Assembly (NCBI GenBank): GCA_007131245.1
Contig: SLQX01000016.1
Location: 1-59,047, forward strand
Direction of reading: 5' to 3'
Source of the DNA: Bacteroidales bacterium
GTDB lineage: Bacteria > Bacteroidota > Bacteroidia > Bacteroidales > UBA7960
Length of the DNA: 59,047 nt
The notes under the pieces were generated by a model. The model was not told where the DNA came from and ran no database searches. It saw nothing but the letters and a program-made list of their open reading frames with translations. The position numbers were made by a program, and so were the translations under genes. Position 1 is the first letter of the stretch, and each line of letters opens with the position of its first letter. Positions 41,471-50,600 of the stretch are shown piece by piece.

Positions 41471-41689
41471 TTAATAACACTTCAGGTAACCACTTAATGA
41501 AAAACCAGGGATGCTGCTTTTTATTTTACCCAAACCATCCCCAATAACCCATTTTGATTTGTACGGAAGTTTGCCGCATTGGGGCCGTGAGTTTTCAAAC
41601 ATGACATAAGATATCCGTCCATCAACTACCCATGTAATCCGACTGCCAATACCACCACCATCGGGTGCAGTTGAGATTATCTTTCGTAT
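41471..41689 (-). pseudogene. Candidate gene remnant: 72-codon protein-like open frame without standard start
   Basis: Minus-strand translation IRKIISTAPDGGGIGSRITWVVDGRISYVMFENSRPQCGKLPYKSKWVIGDGLGKIKSSIPGFSLSGYLKCY*, bounded by an in-frame TGA upstream. Not in the ORF track (no listed start). Confidence 0.4.
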
Positions 41690-41730
41690 TCAGCGATTTG
41701 ATTAGGTAAATACCTATAAAAAACTATTGA

Positions 41731-41739
41731 TATATTTGC
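41731..41739 (+). promoter_or_regulatory. Putative -7 element TATATTTGC of the M14 peptidase gene
   Basis: TAnnTTTG match 43 nt before ATG 41783. Confidence 0.5.
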
Positions 41740-41782
41740 GGTAAAAAAACTACAAAACTGTTTATTAACCATCTTGTTGACC

Positions 41783-43270
41783 ATGAAAAAAACGGCTCTT
41801 ATCCTCCTGCTATTAATTTTGATGCTTTCCTGCTCCCGTCCAATTGAGTCACCCACAGTGCTCAGGGACTTTAAAACTCCGGCTATATCGGAAGAAGTAG
41901 TCGATTTTTCAATAACAGCTGCAGAAAAATCCCGGCATCTATCCTTTGAAAGCATAGGCACAAGTGTTGAGGGCAAAGACCTTGTGACCATAAGTGCATC
42001 CAAAGATGTTCCTCCAGACTCCATCCTGAGGGTACTTATTTTTGCCCAGCAACATGGCAACGAACAAAGCGGCAAGGAGGCCAGCATGCTGCTAATCCGC
42101 GATTTGGCACAGGGCAAAAATCTACACTGGCTCGACAGGATGCAGCTCTGGATAATTCCGCAGCTCAATCCAGATGGTGCCGACAGAAATGAAAGACGTA
42201 ATAGTGAGGGAGTTGATTTAAACCGGGATCACATCTTACAGCATGCTCCCGAAACCCGGGCACTCCATGAATTATTTAGAAGAATTCAACCCCACGTTAC
42301 CATCGACATCCATGAGTACCAGCCATATCGTGAGTCGTGGAGAGAGTTCGGCGGATATAAGAATTTTGATGTGCAGGTTGGGGTACCAACCAATCCAAAT
42401 GTAAGCGAAAACCTCCGTGAGTTTGCCCTTCGTCAGGCCCTTCCGGCAATAGAAACCCATCTTAACGAAAAAGGATTCAGCTTTCACAATTACCTGGTAG
42501 GTCCCGTACCCACTGAAGGTCGTACACGCCATTCCACAGTGGATTTTGATGATGGCAGGCAAAGTTTTGCCATTTTAAATACCCTTTCATTCATTTATGA
42601 AGGGATAAACGGACCTGATGGGTATGTTGAAAACCTTCAGGAACGCACCTATAGTCAGGTTGAAGCACTCACAGCCCTGCTCGATTTTTTACATCATAAT
42701 GCCCCTGAAGCTGTTGACAAAGTAGATAAAGCCAGGAAGAAGCTAATACAGTACGAGCCTGGAAAAGAAGTGGCTATCCGAATGGAACACTTTCCCGACG
42801 GAAGGGAGCTGTTACTCCCCCTGACTTCTTCACATACAGGAAATGATACAATTGTAACTGTAAAAAACTATCTTCCCAGGGCAGAACCCGTGGTGAGTGT
42901 AACACAACCCAGGGCTTACCTGGTGCCTGTTGCTGACAGCCTGTTAATGGACTTTTTACACCTTCATCATATAAATTACCAGAAAGATTTTGATACTCCA
43001 GGTAAAAAGGTTCACAGGTATTTTGTTGAAAATATTGAAACAAGTGTGGATGAAGAGCTGGAAAACCGTCTGCCGTCTGTTACCAGGAAAGAAAAAACCC
43101 CCGGTATGTTGGCAGGCGATTATGTTTGGGTACCCACAAGCCAGATACATGCCTACTTTCTGGTAAGCCTGTTTGAACCAAAATCTATGCTGGGCCTGGC
43201 CCAACGAAAGGGATACGAGTATTTGCTGGAAGAAGGAAATTATTTCCCGATATTAAGAGTGGAGAATTAA
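41783..43270 (+). CDS. M14 family zinc carboxypeptidase-like lipoprotein
   Basis: Lipobox LMLSCS; HGNEQSGKEA (HxxE), NPDGADRNERRNSEGVDLNRDH, DIHEY. ATG at 41783 preferred over the ORF-track TTG. Confidence 0.88.
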   Translation: MKKTALILLLLILMLSCSRPIESPTVLRDFKTPAISEEVVDFSITAAEKSRHLSFESIGTSVEGKDLVTISASKDVPPDSILRVLIFAQQHGNEQSGKEASMLLIRDLAQGKNLHWLDRMQLWIIPQLNPDGADRNERRNSEGVDLNRDHILQHAPETRALHELFRRIQPHVTIDIHEYQPYRESWREFGGYKNFDVQVGVPTNPNVSENLREFALRQALPAIETHLNEKGFSFHNYLVGPVPTEGRTRHSTVDFDDGRQSFAILNTLSFIYEGINGPDGYVENLQERTYSQVEALTALLDFLHHNAPEAVDKVDKARKKLIQYEPGKEVAIRMEHFPDGRELLLPLTSSHTGNDTIVTVKNYLPRAEPVVSVTQPRAYLVPVADSLLMDFLHLHHINYQKDFDTPGKKVHRYFVENIETSVDEELENRLPSVTRKEKTPGMLAGDYVWVPTSQIHAYFLVSLFEPKSMLGLAQRKGYEYLLEEGNYFPILRVEN

Positions 43271-43304
43271 AATGGCTTACGGGATGTGAATAGAAAATAA
43301 TTCG

Positions 43305-43313
43305 TACTTTTGC
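43305..43313 (+). promoter_or_regulatory. Putative -7 element TACTTTTGC of ychF
   Basis: TAnnTTTG match 21 nt before ATG 43335. Confidence 0.5.
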
Positions 43314-43334
43314 AGCCGAAAAAATCTGGCAATT

Positions 43335-44417
43335 ATGGCGTTAAAATGTGGAATTGTAGGGCTTTCCGGCACCGGCAAAACAACAGTATTCAACTGTTTA
43401 TCGAAAAGCAAAGTGGGCGCAGGAGCTCCCAAAGCAACCAACCTTGGGCAAATAGAGGTACCCGACCCACGTCTGGAGAAACTTTACGAATTGGGCAAGT
43501 CGGCCAAAATGGTACCCACCACCGTTGAGATAGTGGATATACCCGGGCTGATGAAAGGAAGCAGCCAAATAAAGGGGGGCAGCCAGTTTTTGGCAGATAT
43601 CCGGCAAACCGATGCCATCCTGCATGTATTAAGGTGTTTTGACGATGAAATGGTTCCTCATCTGGAGGGGAGTGTCAACCCGGTGAGAGACAAAGAGATA
43701 ATCGATTTAGAGCTCATCAGTCGTGACATCGAAACACTGGAAAAGAAAATTTTGCGACTTGAGAAAGTAGCCAAAAGTGGCGATAAGGATGCAAAAACAG
43801 GGATTGAGGTAATCAACCAGCTCAAAGACCATCTTGAGGGAGGTGAGAGTGCTCGCTCCTATGACATGGAAGAAAAGAACCAGAAGTATATTGATGATTG
43901 CTTCCTGCTTACTGTAAAACCTGTTCTTTATGTATGTAATGTTGACGAGGGTTCAGCTGCCAGTGGCAACGATTATGTGGAACAGGTGAAAAAATCCATT
44001 GAAGGAGAGGATTCGGGATTACTTATCATTGCAGCCCAGGCGGAAGCAGATATTGCCGAACTGGAAGATGAATCCGATCGCCAGGAGTTTCTTAAAGACC
44101 TGGGACTGGAAGAACCGGGTGTGAATAAGCTCATAAGGGCTGCCTACGATCTATTGAATTTAAAAACATTTTTTACCGTAGGCCCCAAAGAGGCCCATGC
44201 CTGGACCATCAAAGAGGGGATGACAGCACCCCAGGCGGCCGGGGTTATCCACAGCGATCTGGAAAGAGGCTTTATCAGGGCTGAGGTAATGAAGTATGAC
44301 GATTTTGTTGAGCTGGGATCGGAGCATGCCTGCAAAACAGCTGGGAAGTTCTACATTGAAGGTAAAAACTACATCGTAAAGGATGGTGACATTCTCAATG
44401 TCCGTTTTAATGTATAA
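43335..44417 (+). CDS. ychF: Redox-regulated ATPase/GTP-binding protein YchF
   Basis: GIVGLSGTGKTTVFNCLSK, VDIPGLMKGSSQIKGGSQFLADIRQTDAILHVLRCF, C-terminal TGS-like KTFFTVGPKEAHAWTIKEGMTAPQAAGVIHSDLERGFIRAEV. Confidence 0.96.
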   Translation: MALKCGIVGLSGTGKTTVFNCLSKSKVGAGAPKATNLGQIEVPDPRLEKLYELGKSAKMVPTTVEIVDIPGLMKGSSQIKGGSQFLADIRQTDAILHVLRCFDDEMVPHLEGSVNPVRDKEIIDLELISRDIETLEKKILRLEKVAKSGDKDAKTGIEVINQLKDHLEGGESARSYDMEEKNQKYIDDCFLLTVKPVLYVCNVDEGSAASGNDYVEQVKKSIEGEDSGLLIIAAQAEADIAELEDESDRQEFLKDLGLEEPGVNKLIRAAYDLLNLKTFFTVGPKEAHAWTIKEGMTAPQAAGVIHSDLERGFIRAEVMKYDDFVELGSEHACKTAGKFYIEGKNYIVKDGDILNVRFNV

Positions 44418-44583
44418 AGGTAAAAACCTTTCCCCGATCAGTTACATCTCAAAACAAAGCATTCTTGGTGCAGGTAGCTTGCGGTCATTTATCTTATGAA
44501 GCACTCCACATCTAACCTAACCGTAAAACAAACCTTTGAGTTTTTAAGGAATTTGGGCCCGGGGTATGGCAAAATAGAGTTTT

Positions 44584-47500
44584 TCAAAGATTGAGCTTAT
44601 TAACCAGATTTGCAAAGTCGTTTTCTTTCACTGGTTTGGTAATATACTCATCCATACCCATGCTCATATATTTTTCTCTGTCACCTTCAAAGGCATTTGC
44701 ACTCAAACCAACTATGGGAGGAAGGTTGGTATATTTTTCTCTAAGGCGGTGAGTTGCTGCAATTCCATCCATCACAGGCATCTGAATATCCATCAGTACC
44801 AGGTCAAATTTGCCGGGCTCAAAGAATTCAAGCGCTTGTTGTCCGTTTTCAACGATATCCACCTTGTGGTTCTGAGAATGGAGAAGCAACTGAATAACTT
44901 TTTGATTGACTTTCTTATCTTCCACCAAAAGCACCCGCAGTGATTTTTCGCCAACAACCTCTTTAATGGGCTGTTTCAAGTCATCTTTTTTGGGCATGTC
45001 AACTTTTTTTGCCCTGAAGGTAAACCAAAAAGTACTTCCCTTGCCCGGTGTGCTTTTGAAATCAACATTACCTCCCAGTAATTTTGCAACCTCCCTGCAT
45101 ATGCTAAGCCCCAGGCCTGTACCTTCATGGGATCTATCATAAGTTTGCTCGGCCTGGTAAAAAGGTTGAAAAAGCTCTTTCTGCTTCTCCGGTGATATCC
45201 CTATTCCTGTATCAGATACAGAAACTTTAATGTAACAATAAGATTTTTGGGTTTCAATGGGTTGCTGAAAATCCATAGCAGATACATGGATATTAATTTT
45301 GCCTTTCGGGGTAAATTTCACCGCATTGGACAAAAGGTTACTGATAATTTGAAAAACCCGCTTATAATCACTTTGGATATATGGAGGCACATTTTGTTCA
45401 ATGGAGATATTCAAATGAATCTCTTTTTTGCTGATGGAAAAGAAGAGTTTTTCTGTTTCGCGAAAAAGCTTCTCAACAGCAAAAGCCTCCTCTTTGATAT
45501 TCACCTTGCCGGCCTCAATCTTTGAATAATCCAGCACCAGGTTAATGGTTTCCCGCAGGTTTTCTCCTGAATGTATGAGCGTATCCAAATAATCCGATTG
45601 CTCCGGTGTCAGGGATGTTTTCTTCATAACCTCTGCCATACCCAATATCCCGGTCAGCGGAGTGCGTATTTCGTGGCTCATATTGGCAAGAAAATTTTTT
45701 TTGAACTCCAGGGATTTTTGGGCAACCTCAACCTCCTTTTGTAATAATAATTCTTCCTGCTTTTTTTCTTCCCGTTTTCGGGCTTGCTCCTTTCGCCAAA
45801 AATATACCCAAAAAGAAAACCCCAGCAGGAGAATAAAATACATGGCCAAAGCCCAGGTACTACTCCACCAGGGCCTTTTTATGGTAAAGGGAAACTGCAG
45901 TTCCTCACTCGTAGAACCGTCAATATTCACCGCTTTCACTCTAAAATTGTAGCTGCCAGGTGAAAGATTGCCGTAAAATGCTCTTCTGGCATAAGTAACA
46001 TTGTTCCAGTCATTTTCAAAACCTTCCAGCTTGTAGGTATAGCCAACTTTGCCTTTGGCGGCAGGAGAGATCCCTACAAAGTTGAAACAAATATAATTGT
46101 TGTAATGGGCCAGGGTGAGATTATGTGGCAGTCCATACCATGGGGAGACTCCATCAAAATTAAAATTGCTGATTTCCATACCATTGGCTAATCGAAGCAA
46201 AGTATCCTGGTTATGATAAAACGCTAACCATGGTACAGATTCATTAAACAACCCCAAAGCCTGTATTTGTACTTCGGGAGCCTCTTCTGACAGGGGCAGC
46301 TTATGGGGGTTAAAAACCGTAAGAATATCATTGGAACCAATCCAAATGGTATTATCCGAAGCTTTGTACATAGCACTGGAGTTAACCCCTGTACCCATAA
46401 AGCCGTCATTACGGCTGTATGCTTTAAAAAATATCCCTTTGGAGTGAGCCCAGGAGGTAGTGTAATAATTTCCATTGCCCGATTTTTCTATATAGTCAGC
46501 ATCTAGAAATTGATTTAACCCCAGGCGTGTTCCTATCCATACATTCCTGTTGTTGTCCTCAATAAATGAATAAACAAAGTTATTGCTCAAACCATGTCGT
46601 TCAGTAAAGTGAAACAATCTATTCTCCTTTATCTTAATCAGACCACTTCCATACGTGCCAGCCCATATAGTGTTTTCACCATCAATAAACAACGACAAAT
46701 ACTCATTGGCAGGCAACCCCTCATTTTCTGTATAGTGAACAAACGAGTCCCCATCAAACATATTGATACCGCCTCTCCGCGTAGCAAACCACATATTGCC
46801 ACTTTGATCCTCTGCTATTTCCACAACATGATCGCTGGACAAACCCTGCTCGGTTGAATAATTTATGAAACGCTCACCATCAAAACAGAACACCCCATCT
46901 CCACCTGTGGCAAGCCATATATCCCCGTTACTGGATTGCTGAATGTGAAGAACTCTACTTGTGGCCAACAGAGCATCCCGGGGCGGAAGATAAAAATATC
47001 CGTCATCAAAAATGGCTAATCCATGATTCAAAAATCCCAGCCAAAGTTTGCCTGAATCCTCCTTAAACACGCTTCTTAGCCGGTTATCGGGCAAGCCATG
47101 CTCTGTGGTATACTGTAACAAATACCCTTTGTGCAATTTAAACAAACCCTGCGAATGGGATCCCAGCCAGGGATAATCACTATCCTCTGCTGCTGTGATT
47201 GACCGGATAAAACCATGGGGAAGTCCCTCATACTCACTATAATGACGAAAAACATCTCCCTGGTAATAGCCCAGTCCACCCCCATAGGTTCCAAACCATA
47301 AATTGCTGTTTTTATCCTCGGAAAGCACGGTAATAAAACTGTTTATCAATCCCTGGGCTTCTGTAAATGATGTAAAACTTTGCCCATCGTACCTGATAAT
47401 TCCGGCCTGCCGTGTACCAATCCAAACATCCCCCCCGGAACTGGTAAGCAGGCACAGTATATCATCATCAGGAAAACCTGCATTTTGTCCGTAATGTGTA

Positions 47501-48531
47501 AAAAAAACGCCATCAAAAGTCATCAGACCGCCGCCGTCGGTCCCTACCCACATAAGACCATTATCATCCTGGGCGAAATCAAGGATATAGTTACTACTTA
47601 GCCCCTGCTGGGTTGTATAATTGAAAAAATGCTCACCGTTAAATACCGATATACCGCCTCCTCGTGTACCCAACCAAATGTTTTGATCAGCATCTTCTTC
47701 TATGGTATAAACAACATCATGGGCCAACCCATGGTAACTGGTAAATTGAGTAAAAAGGTCCCCATCATGCCGAACCACACCACCCCCAAAGGTTCCCAGC
47801 CAGATGTTTCCCTGGGAGTCTTCAAAAATAGTCTCCACACTTGCTATGGGAAAACCTTGTTCTTCATCAAAGACAGAAAATTTTTTCCCATCGAAAATCA
47901 CCAGGCCGGATCTTCTGGTACCCATCCAAATCCTTCCATCATCGGTAGCATGAACCGTTAAAATATCGTTTTCAGGTAACCCTTGCTCGGTGGTATAATG
48001 ACTAAAAGTTGAACCATCAAATCTAATCAGCCCACCACCGTATGTTCCCAACCATAAATTCCCCATGGGATCCTCTGCAAGGGCACTGATATCATCATGG
48101 GCCAGTCCCTGGTGACGCGTATAAAAACCAAAGCTGTAAGAGTTTTCCGCTTTCAGGTAAGGATCTTTTGAAGTGGTAATAACAGGAAGGCCGGTCCTGA
48201 CAGTTTTGGGTGAAATTTCCACTGGAACAGGAGCTGTAAAACCCTGGGCAATTCGCACCCTTGCATCACCCGCACGGGTGACTTGTTTTGTTGCATCTAA
48301 AGTAACAGGTTCTTTTAAAGGAATGATTTGAGGATCAGCAGCAGTTACTTTTTCCAGCTGATTGGCTCTTAGCATGTATGAAGAGTCGGGTTCAGTGGCA
48401 GCGATAAGAGTACCTTCTATAGGCATGAAAGGGATAAGATGGCTATCCACTTCCTCTCTGTCATGAATAACCTCAGAACAAGCAGATAAAACCAATACAA
48501 TTACGGGGGCAAAAAAAAGCGATACTTTCAT
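44584..48531 (-). CDS. Hybrid two-component sensor kinase: propeller repeats, Y_Y_Y-like domain, TM, HisKA, HATPase, REC; no HTH
   Basis: 14 W[LIMVFA][GA][TSF]-type propeller motifs, FKKNFLANMSHEIRTPLTGILGMAE, GTGLGLSICREVAKLLGG, VLLVEDKKVNQKVIQLLL...DLVLMDIQMPVMDG; N-terminal lipobox VLVLSAC. Confidence 0.95.
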   Translation of the reverse strand: MKVSLFFAPVIVLVLSACSEVIHDREEVDSHLIPFMPIEGTLIAATEPDSSYMLRANQLEKVTAADPQIIPLKEPVTLDATKQVTRAGDARVRIAQGFTAPVPVEISPKTVRTGLPVITTSKDPYLKAENSYSFGFYTRHQGLAHDDISALAEDPMGNLWLGTYGGGLIRFDGSTFSHYTTEQGLPENDILTVHATDDGRIWMGTRRSGLVIFDGKKFSVFDEEQGFPIASVETIFEDSQGNIWLGTFGGGVVRHDGDLFTQFTSYHGLAHDVVYTIEEDADQNIWLGTRGGGISVFNGEHFFNYTTQQGLSSNYILDFAQDDNGLMWVGTDGGGLMTFDGVFFTHYGQNAGFPDDDILCLLTSSGGDVWIGTRQAGIIRYDGQSFTSFTEAQGLINSFITVLSEDKNSNLWFGTYGGGLGYYQGDVFRHYSEYEGLPHGFIRSITAAEDSDYPWLGSHSQGLFKLHKGYLLQYTTEHGLPDNRLRSVFKEDSGKLWLGFLNHGLAIFDDGYFYLPPRDALLATSRVLHIQQSSNGDIWLATGGDGVFCFDGERFINYSTEQGLSSDHVVEIAEDQSGNMWFATRRGGINMFDGDSFVHYTENEGLPANEYLSLFIDGENTIWAGTYGSGLIKIKENRLFHFTERHGLSNNFVYSFIEDNNRNVWIGTRLGLNQFLDADYIEKSGNGNYYTTSWAHSKGIFFKAYSRNDGFMGTGVNSSAMYKASDNTIWIGSNDILTVFNPHKLPLSEEAPEVQIQALGLFNESVPWLAFYHNQDTLLRLANGMEISNFNFDGVSPWYGLPHNLTLAHYNNYICFNFVGISPAAKGKVGYTYKLEGFENDWNNVTYARRAFYGNLSPGSYNFRVKAVNIDGSTSEELQFPFTIKRPWWSSTWALAMYFILLLGFSFWVYFWRKEQARKREEKKQEELLLQKEVEVAQKSLEFKKNFLANMSHEIRTPLTGILGMAEVMKKTSLTPEQSDYLDTLIHSGENLRETINLVLDYSKIEAGKVNIKEEAFAVEKLFRETEKLFFSISKKEIHLNISIEQNVPPYIQSDYKRVFQIISNLLSNAVKFTPKGKINIHVSAMDFQQPIETQKSYCYIKVSVSDTGIGISPEKQKELFQPFYQAEQTYDRSHEGTGLGLSICREVAKLLGGNVDFKSTPGKGSTFWFTFRAKKVDMPKKDDLKQPIKEVVGEKSLRVLLVEDKKVNQKVIQLLLHSQNHKVDIVENGQQALEFFEPGKFDLVLMDIQMPVMDGIAATHRLREKYTNLPPIVGLSANAFEGDREKYMSMGMDEYITKPVKENDFANLVNKLNL
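46300..48130 (-). repeat. Tandem ~42-aa two-component-regulator propeller repeats within the hybrid kinase
   Basis: Recurrent NLWLGTYGGGLIRFDG...FxxYTxxxGLxxxxI units, about 14 copies, compatible with two seven-bladed propellers. Confidence 0.85.
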
Positions 48532-48743
48532 TGCTTATAATGTTATAACCAGAAAAATGGTATTCAACTGATAAAGCAAACCTTACACTTCCCCTTATTC
48601 AAATCATACTCAATAGCTTTTTTCTTTTAATATTTGAAAATCATATCAATTGCTTGTTCCCTGGTCTTTTCCAAAAACATCCATTGATTTTTATATTAAA
48701 AAACCCATTAAACATCAGACTTTCACAAAAGCATTCATTGAAT

Positions 48744-49439
48744 TCAACCCTCCTGCCAGCGGTGTTTGATAAACATGATTCCACCCACATCCATCAATGG
48801 GCCATTATACAATGGTATGATTTCAATTTCATGTTCCAAAGAACTTTTAAATTCCTCTCCTCCCGGTAAGTTGTTCAAACTACCACAAATATATAGTTTT
48901 TTCATCCAAAAACCACAACAGCCACCGAAAAAGCCATTGGCAACCCCCTTTAGCAAAACTTTTGAAGGCTCAACAAAAACACTTTCAATCTCCTGTTTTG
49001 TTAATACTTTTTCAATCCCTCTGTCTGAAGTAATCATTGTCTTTCCGGCCTGAAGGGTGTTGCACCGGACATAACCCTGCCGGCAATGAATCAATGGATA
49101 TCCGAGATTTTTAATAACAGGATCCGTATATTTTGTGTTATGGAGTATCCCCTGCGAGGTATAAAGCGCATTGTAATGAGCAGTAAAAGGGTATTTCTGC
49201 CCTACAATAAAGGCCCCTTCCTGAAAAGATATACCTTCCTCCTGCAGTAACTGTTTATACTTTCCTGGCAAATTAGGAGCCACAACCAACCCTCCCGGCC
49301 ATTGAAAAAAAAATATATCAGGGTGCCCGGAAATGGCATCATAGCAAATACCATCAGTGGCAAATTCAACGACTTTACCTACTTGTGACAATTTATATTT
49401 AGCCTTATCCGGCGCCTTTTGATCAATGATAATCAGCAT
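48744..49439 (-). CDS. DUF6873 / GME-fold-like protein (tentative)
   Basis: Complete 231-aa ORF; ALYTSQGILHNTKYTDPVI and GVANGFFGGCCGFW resemble what I recall of the DUF6873 family. Overlaps the upstream radical SAM gene by 17 bp. Confidence 0.6.
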   Translation of the reverse strand: MLIIIDQKAPDKAKYKLSQVGKVVEFATDGICYDAISGHPDIFFFQWPGGLVVAPNLPGKYKQLLQEEGISFQEGAFIVGQKYPFTAHYNALYTSQGILHNTKYTDPVIKNLGYPLIHCRQGYVRCNTLQAGKTMITSDRGIEKVLTKQEIESVFVEPSKVLLKGVANGFFGGCCGFWMKKLYICGSLNNLPGGEEFKSSLEHEIEIIPLYNGPLMDVGGIMFIKHRWQEG

Positions 49440-50427
49440 ACAATTGGTTTGGATTTACTTCCGTACGAGCCTGAAAAACAACTTTGTCAAATTGCCCTTC
49501 CAGCCTTTTGCGGTTGAGGGCTTTATGCCCTATTGCTGCATTTATATTGGATGGATGCACTGAAACTACAAGTAATTTACCTTTTTTTACAGCCACTGCA
49601 TTTGTGATTTTTTTCTCCCACACTTTGGTTAATACCAGCTCTCCAAAAGCCGGATGAAAAGGGCCTCCAAGCATTGTGTTTTTATCATAAAAGCCTTCTG
49701 AGGGGTGCAAACCCATTCTTAGTACCTTTATCTTCCGGTTTTCAAAGAACAAATATAGCTGAGCACACAGGTCTACAGCCTCTTCAAGAGATTGAGGCTG
49801 GTGGTTTTCAGCCTTGTATAGTCGGGCTAAGTGAGTATCTTTGATAACCAGTGTGGGGTAGATGCGAACGGTATCGGCCTTTAACTGTGTAATTTTTTTC
49901 GCTGTTTCCATGGCTTTATCGGGAGTATCTTTTGGCAATCCGGTCATCATCTGTAAACCCAACTCAAATCCCATTGCATTGATGGCTGCTGCGGCCTGCT
50001 CAACATCTGCCACCAAATGCCCCCTACCCGATAGTTCAAGTATTTCATCATCCAGGGATTGCGCTCCCAGCTCAATAGAACGCACACCATGGCTTTTCAG
50101 GTTTTCCAGAATTTTTGCTGAAATATAATCGGGGCGGGTAGATAATCTTATACCCTTTACCTTTTGGGAAGCAATATAAGGCTCGACCAGAGACAAATAC
50201 TGGTTCTGTTTTTCCATATCTAACCCCGTAAAGCTTCCTCCAAAAAAAGCCACTTCTACAAAGCTTTTTTGCCATGGTATGGTTGACAGGTAGCTTTCGA
50301 TGGTCTTGATAACATCCTGGCTTTGGGGTAAAGCAAGTTTACCGGTAATGTTATACTGATTACAATATACACAGCGAAAAGGACAGGCCAATTCCGGAAT
50401 AAATATGGGAATATTAAAATATCGCAA
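49423..50427 (-). CDS. Short Elp3-like radical SAM protein lacking an acetyltransferase domain
   Basis: IPIFIPELACPFRCVYCNQYNITG (CxxxCxxC), FFGGSFTGLD, GIRLSTRPDYI, VRSIELGAQSLDDEIL, LQMMTGLPKDTPDKA, TVRIYPTLVIKDTHLARLY. Confidence 0.88.
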   Translation of the reverse strand: MRYFNIPIFIPELACPFRCVYCNQYNITGKLALPQSQDVIKTIESYLSTIPWQKSFVEVAFFGGSFTGLDMEKQNQYLSLVEPYIASQKVKGIRLSTRPDYISAKILENLKSHGVRSIELGAQSLDDEILELSGRGHLVADVEQAAAAINAMGFELGLQMMTGLPKDTPDKAMETAKKITQLKADTVRIYPTLVIKDTHLARLYKAENHQPQSLEEAVDLCAQLYLFFENRKIKVLRMGLHPSEGFYDKNTMLGGPFHPAFGELVLTKVWEKKITNAVAVKKGKLLVVSVHPSNINAAIGHKALNRKRLEGQFDKVVFQARTEVNPNQLYADYH

Positions 50428-50504
50428 GAAGGAACATTTTTATTATAGAAGGAATACAAAACAGTAGCATTGTAGACAAGCTAGAGTTTATTTTTGTACC
50501 TCAG

Positions 50505-50513
50505 GCAAAGCTA
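50505..50513 (-). promoter_or_regulatory. Putative -7 element TAGCTTTGC of the radical SAM / DUF6873-like pair
   Basis: Plus-strand GCAAAGCTA, about 78 nt upstream of the radical SAM start. Confidence 0.4.
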
Positions 50514-50576
50514 AATAAAAAGCCAGATAAAAAGTAGTTATCGCAATATAAATTACTTCATATGGGGTGAAAAGGA

Positions 50577-50585
50577 TATCTTTGC
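50577..50585 (+). promoter_or_regulatory. Putative -7 element TATCTTTGC of the DMT transporter / PBP gene pair
   Basis: TAnnTTTG match 15 nt before ATG 50601. Confidence 0.5.
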
Positions 50586-50600
50586 GCCAAAATTAAAAAA

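Noticed and set aside
41677-42168. 163-aa minus-strand ORF overlapping the M14 peptidase start
   Set aside because: Antisense to a clear CDS. It is in a different frame from the 41471-41689 fragment, so it was not joined to it, though a frameshift link cannot be fully excluded.
46300-48130. Possible CRISPR or satellite array suggested by regular ~126-bp periodicity
   Set aside because: Periodicity is explained by in-frame protein propeller repeats; DNA copies are too diverged and coding.
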